Part shown: positions 57,361 through 64,000 of the stretch, one piece after another
How the letters are laid out: each line of letters begins with the position of its first letter
Numbering within the stretch: position 1 is the stretch's first letter
From: Hordeum vulgare subsp. vulgare
Taxonomy: Eukaryota > Streptophyta > Magnoliopsida > Poales > Poaceae
Length of the DNA: 64,000 bases
NCBI RefSeq assembly: GCF_904849725.1
Contig: NC_058518.1
Location: 11,304,147-11,368,146 of the forward strand
Direction of reading: 5' to 3'
Notes under the pieces: model-generated
What the model saw: the letters and a program-made list of their open reading frames with translations, nothing else
The model's database searches: none
Told to the model about the DNA's origin: nothing
Made by a program: the position numbers and the translations under genes

Positions 57361-58330
57361 CCCTGCTACACACTGGTCAAAGTGATGGTTCAATAACCTC
57401 ATCAAGTTTTACCACCCTCCCACTCAATTCTTTCGAGAGAAAACTTTCCTCGAGAAAGGATCCGTTTCTAGAAACAAACACTTTGCTTTCGGATCTGAGA
57501 TAGGAGATGTACCCAACTGTTTTGGATATCCTATGAAGATGCATTTATCCGCTTTGGGTTCGAGCTTATCAGACTGAAACTTTTTCACATAAGTTCGAAG
57601 CCCCAAACTTTCAAGAAACGACAGTTTAGATTTCTCTAAACCTCAGTCTATACTGTGTCATCTCAACGGAAATACGCGGTGCCCTATTTAAAGTGAGTGC
57701 GGTTGTCTCTAATGCATAACCCATAAACGATAGTGGTAATTCGATAAGAGACATCATAGCATGCACCATACCAAATAGTGCATGGCTATGATGTTCAGAC
57801 ACATCATCACACTATGATGTTCCACGTGGCATGAATTGCGAAACAATTTCCACATTGTCTTAACTGCGTACCAAAACTCGTAACTCAGATATTCATTTCC
57901 ATGATCATATCGTAGACAGTTTATCCTCTTGTTACGACGAACTTCACTCTGAAATGGAATTGAACTATTCAATATTTCAGACTTGTGATTCATTAAGTAA
58001 ATACTTTTGTATCTACTCAAATCGTCAGTGAAGTGAGAACATAATGATATCCACTGCGTGCCTTAGCACCCATTGGACTGCATACATCAAAATGTATCAC
58101 TTCCAATAAGTTACTATCTTGTTTCATCTCAATGAAAACAAGGCCTTGCTCATGTGGTATGATTTGCATGTCACTAGTGATTCAAAAACAAGTGAGTATA
58201 AAGATCCATCAGCATGGAGCCTTTTCATGCAATTTATACTAACATGACTCAAGCGGCAGTGCCACAAGTAAGTGGTACTATCATCATCAACTCGTATCTT
58301 TTGGCACCAATATCATGAACATGTGTAACA
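57361..58330 (-). pseudogene. Degenerate BARE-like integrase
   Basis: The frame at 57424-57606 contains KLEPKADKCIFIGYPK, typical of the region after the Copia integrase core. The frame at 57754-58020 holds core remnants. The catalytic residues cannot be followed through the frameshifts. Confidence 0.65.
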
Positions 58331-58618
58331 CTACGATCGAGATTCAATAAACCATTGAAGGTGATTATTCAAGAAAATAGAGTAACCATTATTCTCTTTC
58401 AATGAATAATCGTATTGCAATAAACACGATCCAATCATGTTCATGCTTAACGCAAGCACCAAATAACAATTATTTAGGTTTAACACCAATCCCGATGGTA
58501 GAGGGAGCGTGCGACGTTTGATCATATCAACCTTGGAAACACTTCCAACACGTATCGTCACCTCGCCTTTAGCTAGTCTCCGTTTATTCTGTAGCTTACA
58601 TTTCGTGTTACTAATCAC
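58331..58618 (-). pseudogene. BARE-like gag-pre-integrase remnant
   Basis: The 95-codon frame with KGEVTIRVGSVSKVD and LPSGLVLNLNNCYLV matches the region between protease and integrase in Angela/BARE elements. A CpG-rich stretch has shifted part of the frame. Confidence 0.7.
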
Positions 58619-60778
58619 TTAGCAACCGAACCGGTATCCAATACCCTCATGCTACTAGGAGTACTAGTAAAGTACACATCAACATCATGTATATCAAATA
58701 CACTTCTTTCGACTTTTGCCAGCCTTCTTATCTACCAAGTATCTAGAGTTGCTCCGCCTCAGTGACTGTTCCCCTCATTACAAAAGCACTTAGTCTCGGG
58801 TTTGGGTTTAATCTTGGGTCTCTTCATTAGTGCAGCAACTGTTTTGCCGTTTCACGAAATATCCCTTCTAGCCCTTGCCTTTCTTGAAACTTAGTGGTTT
58901 TACAAACCATCAACTATTGATGCTCCTTCTTGATTTCTACTTTCGCAGTGTCAAACATCGCGAATCGCTCAAGGATCATTGTATCTATCCTTGATATGTT
59001 ATAGTTCATCACGAAGCTCTCACAGCTTGGTGGCAGTGACTTTTGAGAACCATCACTATCTCATCTGGAAGATTAACTCCCACTTGATTCAAGTGATTGT
59101 CGTACTCACACAATCTGAGCACACGCTCAACGATTGAGCTTTTCTCCTTTACTTTGTGGACAAAGAATCTTGTTGGAGGTCTCGTACCTCTTAACAAGGG
59201 CACAAGCATGAAATCGCAATTTCATCTCTTTAGAACATCACTTATGTTCCGTGACGTTTTCAAACGTTTTCGGCGCCTTGCTTCTAAGCCATCAAGTATT
59301 TTGTACAGAACTATCGTGTAGTCATCAGAAATGTGTATGTCGGATGTTCACAACATCCACAGACGACGCTCGAGGTGCAGCACACCGAGTGGTGCATTAA
59401 GGACATAAACCTTCTGAGTAGCAACGAGGACAATCCTCGGTTTTACAGACCCAGTCTGCAAAGTTTTGCTACTATCAATTTTCAACTAAATTTTCTCTAG
59501 GAACATATAAAAACAGTAGAGCTATAGCGCAAGCTACATCGTAATTCGCAAAGACCATTAGACTATGTTCATGACAATTAGTTCAATTAATCATATTACT
59601 TAAGAACTCCCACTCAAAAAGTACATCTCTCTAGTCATTTGAGTGGTACATGATCCAAATCCACTATCTCAAGTCCGATCATCACGTGAGTCGAGAATAG
59701 TTTCAGTGGTCAGCATCTCTATGCTAATCATATCAACTATACGATTCATGCTCGACCTTTCGGTCTCATGTGTTCCGAGGCCATGTCTGCACATGCTAGG
59801 CTCGTCAAGCTTAACCCGAGTGTTCCGCGTGCGCAACTGTTTTGCACCCGTTGTATGTGAACGTTGAGTCTATCACACCCGATCATCACGTGGTGTCTCG
59901 AAAGACGAACTGTAGCAACGGTGCACAGTCGGGGAGAACACAATTTCGTCTTGAAATTTTAGTGAGAGATCACCTCATAATGCTACCGTCGTTCTAAGCA
60001 AAATAAGGTGCATAAAAGGATTAACATCACATGCAATTCATAAGTGACATGATATGGCCATCATCACGTGCTTCTTGATCTCCATCACCAAAGCACCGGC
60101 ACGATCTTCTTGTCACCGGCGTCACACCATGATCTCCATCATCATGATCTCCATCAACGTGTCGCCATCGGGGTTGTCGTGCTACTCATGCTATTACTAC
60201 TAAAGCTACGTCCTAGCAAAATAGTAAACGCATCTGCAAGCACAAACGTTAGTTATAAAGACAACCCTATGGCTCCTGCCGGTTGCCGTACCATCGACGT
60301 GCAAGTCGATATTATCTATTACAACATGATCATCTCATACATCCAATATATCACATCACATCGTTGGCCATATCACATCACAAGCATACCCTGCAAAAAC
60401 AAGTTAGACGTCCTCTAATTTTCTTGTTGCAAGTTTTACGTGGTGACCATGGGTATCTAGTAGGATCGCATCTTACTTACGCAAACACCACAACGGAGAT
60501 ATATGAGTTGCTATTGAACCTCATCCAAGGACCTCCTCGGTCAATTCCGATTCAACTAAAGTTGGAGAAACTGACACCCGCCAGTCATCTTTGAGCAACT
60601 GAGTTACTCGTAGCGATGAAAGCAGTCTCTCGTAAGCGTACGAGTAATGTCGGTCCGAGCCGCTTCGATCCAACAATACCGCGGAATCAAGAAAAGACTA
60701 AGGAGGGCAGCAAAACGCACATCATCGCCCACAAAAACTTTTGTGTTCTACTCGAGAAGACATCTATGCATGAACCTA
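58619..60778 (-). pseudogene. Degenerate BARE-like gag and leader
   Basis: The frame at 59009-59209 shows gag-like QVGVNLPDEIV. The rest, to the primer-binding site, is leader without a long frame. The boundaries of gag are uncertain. Confidence 0.55.
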
Positions 60779-60791
60779 GCTCATGATGCCA
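60779..60791 (-). other. Primer-binding site of the BARE-like element
   Basis: On the element strand TGGCATCATGAGC lies one base from the LTR; the consensus for initiator tRNA-Met is TGGTATCAGAGC, so it is decayed. Confidence 0.6.
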
Positions 60792-60792
60792 C

Positions 60793-62198
60793 TGTTGGGG
60801 AACGTCGCATGGGAAACAAAAAATTTCCTACGCGCACGAAGACCTATCATGGTGATGTCCATCTACCAGAGGGGATGTGTGATCTACGTACCCTTGTAGA
60901 CCGTACAGCAGAAGCGTTAGTGAACGCGGTTGATGTAGTGGAACGTCCTCACGTCCCTCGATCCGCCCCACGAACTATCCCGCGATCAGTCCCTCGATCT
61001 AGTGCCGAACGGACGGTACCTCCGCGTTCAGCACACGTACAGCTCGACGATGATCTCGGCCTTCTTGATCCAGCAAGAGAGACGGAGAGGTAGAAGAGTT
61101 CTCCGGCAGCGTGACGGCGCTCCGGAGGTTGGTGATGATCTTGTCTCAGCAGGGCTCCGCCCGAGCTCCGCAGAAACGCGATCTAGAGGTAAAATGAGGT
61201 CATCCTATATATCAATCTTCGTTTTCGGACCATTCCGGAAACCCTCGTGACGTCTATGATCTCATCCGGGACTCCGAACAACATTCGGTAACCAACCATA
61301 TAACTCAAATACGCATAAAACAACGTCGAACCTTAAGTGTGCAGACCCTGCGGGTTCGAGAACTATGTAGACATGACCCAAGAGACTCCTCGGTCAATAT
61401 CCAATAGCGGGACCTGGATGCCCATATTGGATCCTACATATTCTACGAAGATCTTATCGTTTGAACCTCAGTGCCAAGGATTCATATAATCCCGTATGTC
61501 ATTCCCTTTGTCTTTCGGTATGTTACTTGCCCGAGATTCGATCCTCAGTATCCGCATACCTATTTCAATCTCGTTTACCGGCAAGTCTCTTTTATTTGTT
61601 CCGTAATACAAGATCCCGCAACATACACTAAGCTGCATTGCTTGCAAGGCTTGTGTGTGATGTTGTATTACCGAGTGGGCCCCGAGATACCTCTCCGTCA
61701 CACGGAGTGACAAATCCCAGTCTTGATCCATACTAACTCAACTAACACCTTCGGAGATACCTGTAGAGCATCTTTATAGTCACCCAGTTACGTTGCGACG
61801 TTTGATACACACAAAGTATTCCTCCGGTGTCAGTGAGTTATATGATCTCATGGTCATAGGAATAAATACTTGACACGCAGAAAACAGTAGCAACAAAATG
61901 ACACGATCAACATGCTACGTCTATTAGTTTGGGTCTAGTCCATCACGTGATTCTCCTAATGACGTGATCCAGTTATCAAGCAACAACACCTTGTTCATAA
62001 TCAGAAGACACTGACTATCTTTTATCAACTGGCTAGCCAACTAGAGGCTTGCTAGGGACGGTGTTTTGTCTATGTATCCAAACATGTAAATGAGTCTTCA
62101 TTCAATACAATTATAGCATGGATAATAAACGATTATCTTGATACAGGAATTATAATAATAACTATATTTATTATTGCCTCTAGGGCATAATTCCAAAA
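60793..62198 (-). repeat. BARE-1/Angela-like LTR, second, lacking its promoter
   Basis: The 1406-bp LTR matches the first one but lacks about 420 bp, between GATCTAGAGGTAAAA and TGAGGTCATCC (first-LTR positions about 54381-54807). The lost part includes the TATA region. The last bases read TTCCAAAA in place of TTCCAACA. It serves at once as 5' LTR of the left internal region and 3' LTR of the right one. Confidence 0.88.
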
Positions 62199-62210
62199 GT
62201 CTCCCACTTG
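62199..62210 (-). other. Polypurine tract of the right BARE-like copy
   Basis: GTCTCCCACTTG beside the LTR, the same as at 55808-55819. Confidence 0.6.
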
Positions 62211-62250
62211 CACTAGAGTCAATAATCTAGCCCTCACATGACCATGTGAA

Positions 62251-63999
62251 TTACATTGTAATAAATCTAACACCCATACAATTCTGGTGTTGATCATGCT
62301 TTGGCCGTGGAAGAGGTTTAGTCAGCGGGTCTGCTACATTCAGATCCATGTGCACTTTGCATATATTCACGTCCTCTCCCTCGACATAGTCGCGGATGAG
62401 GTTGAAGCGTCGTTTGATGTGTCTGGTCTTCTTGTGAAACCGTGGTTCCTTTGCTAAGGCAATGGCACCAGTGTAGTCACAGAACAAGGTTATTGGATTC
62501 AGTGCACTTGGCACCACTCCAAGATCCGTCATGAACTGCTTCATCCAGACACCCTCCTTAGCCGCCTCTGAGGCAGCCATGTACTCCGCTTCACATGTAG
62601 AATCTGCTACGACGCTTTGCTTGGAACTGCACCAGCTTACTGCACCCCCATTAAGAATAAATACGTATCCGGTTTGCGACTTAGAGTCGTCCGGATCTGT
62701 GTCAAAGCTTGCATCGACGTAACCTTTTACGGCGAGCTCTTCGTCACCTCCATACATGAGAAACATCTCCTTAGTCCTTTTCAGGTACTTCAGGATATTC
62801 TTGACCACTGTCCAGTGATCCACTCCTGGATTACTCTGGAACCTACCTGCCATACTTATGGCCAGTCTAACATCCGGTCAAGTGCACAGCATTGCATACA
62901 TGATAGAACCTATGGCTGAAGCATAGGGGACGGAGCGCATATGCTCTCTATCTTCATCAGTTGCTGGGCACTGAGTCTTACTCAATCTCGTACCTTGTAG
63001 AACTGGCAAGAACCCTTTCTTGGACTGTTCCATTTTGAACTTCTTCAAAACTTTATCAAGGTATGTGCTTTGTGAAAGTCCTATCAGGCGTTTTGATCTA
63101 TCCCTATAGATCTTAATGCCTAGAATGTAAGCAGCTTCTCCTAGGTCCTTCATAGAGAAACTATTATTCAAGTAATCTTTTACGCTCTCTAAAAACTCCA
63201 CGTTGTTTCCAATCAGCAATATGTCATCCACATATAATATTAGAAACGCCACAGAGCTCCCACTCACTTTCTTGTAAATACAAGATTCTCCAACCACTTG
63301 TATAAACCCAAATGCTTTGATCACCTCATCAAAGCGTTTGTTCCAACTCCGAGATGCTTGCACCAGTCCATAAATGGATCGCTGGAGCTTGCACACCTTG
63401 TTAGCATTCTTAGGATCTACAAAACCTTCGGGTTGTATCATATACAACTCTTCCTTAAGGAAACCGTTAAGGAACGCCGTTTTGACATCCATCTGCTAGA
63501 CTTCATAATCGAAAAATGCAGCTATTGCTAACATGATTCTAACGGACTTAAGCATCGCTACGGGTGAGAAAGTCTCATCGTAGTCAACTCCTTGAACTTG
63601 TGAAAAACCCTTTGCCACAAGTCGAGCTTTATAAACGGTCACATTACCGTCAGCGTCCGTCTTCCTCTTAAAGATCCATTTGTTCTGAATAGCCTTGCGG
63701 CCCTCAGGTAGTACCTCCAAAGTCCACACTTTGTTCTCATACATGGATCCTATCTCGGACTTCATGGCTTCTAGCCATTTGTTGGAATCTGGGCCCACCA
63801 TTGCTTCTTCATAATTTGCAGGCTCATTGTTGTCTAACAACATGATTGATAAGACGGGATTCCCGTACCACTCTGGAGCAGCACGTGGTCTCGTCGACCT
63901 GCGTGGTTCGACAGAAACATGAACTGGAGTTTCATGATCATCATCAGTAACTTCCTCCTCAACCGGCGTCGCAATGACAGAGGTTTCCCCTTGCCCTAC
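62251..63999 (-). pseudogene. BARE-like pol: reverse transcriptase and RNase H, two stops, cut by the window edge
   Basis: One reading frame runs from the right edge (63999) to the stop at 62251. It contains reverse transcriptase (WIFKRKTDADG, QMDVKTAFLNG, active site YVDD) and RNase H (GYVDASFDTD, EAEYMA, ADPLTKPL). Two stops break it: TAG at 63496-63498 just before QMDVKTAF, where relatives have Trp, and TGA at 62878-62880 after AMLCT, where relatives have Arg. No frameshift is seen. Integrase and gag would lie beyond the edge. The order IN-RT-RH is that of Copia. Confidence 0.88.
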
Positions 64000-64000
64000 G

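Overview
This window is plant nuclear DNA from the Triticeae, and most likely barley (Hordeum), at the C-hordein (Hor1) storage-protein locus on the short arm of chromosome 1H. The reasons are four prolamin genes with the C-hordein signal peptide, an N-terminus beginning [14 protein letters not shown] octapeptide repeats and C-hordein-like tails (ending IWSDIALLG or TIWSMV), set among barley-type LTR retrotransposons that include BARE-1/Angela-like Copia LTRs. The species and chromosome are inferred from family knowledge, not from a database search.

Layout. Prolamin copy 1 lies at 230-1489, copy 2 at 28037-29070, copy 3 at 34433-35668 and copy 4 at 50417-51497, all on the + strand. Every copy is broken by premature stops, frameshifts or deletions, so none reads through as a full-length C-hordein. 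Each copy carries a shared 3' block that contains an antisense RNase H-like relic. Copies 3 and 4 also share a Copia gag relic and a 186-bp hAT-like MITE. The locus therefore grew by segmental duplication of a unit of roughly 6.4 kb, the copy 2 to copy 3 spacing, which retroelements later stretched.

Between copies 1 and 2 (3502-25719) is a nested stack. A short repeat 'A', joined to an Athila-type LTR fragment 'B', is tandemly duplicated, and its first copy is split by two Gypsy elements on the - strand. E1 (3691-11967) is a gag-protease-only, non-autonomous element. E4 (12157-22888) is a full-length element with perfect GCCGG target duplications, an uninterrupted 1055-codon reverse transcriptase-RNase H-integrase frame, an extra small ORF behind its own promoter-like region, and a foreign LTR inserted in its gag. 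Between copies 2 and 3 are a Stowaway MITE and a truncated LTR. Between copies 3 and 4 lies E3 (39478-47532), a second gag-protease-only Gypsy element, inserted into an older LTR remnant. From 53997 to the right edge is a BARE-1/Angela-like Copia array (LTR, degenerate internal region, LTR, better-preserved pol) on the - strand.

How the parts relate. The prolamin relics still carry endosperm promoter elements (prolamin box, GCN4-like motif, TATA box), but the TATA boxes of copies 2 and 4 are mutated. Relative ages can be read from nesting. The LTR remnant D upstream of copies 2 and 4 predates their duplication. E3 is missing from the copy 2 unit and the BARE array from the copy 3 unit, so both are probably later. 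E1, E3 and E4 all have primer-binding sites matching the 3' end of tRNA-Asp, and all carry extra polypurine-tract-like motifs deep inside the element. I see no tRNA, rRNA or CRISPR genes and no intact non-transposon gene.
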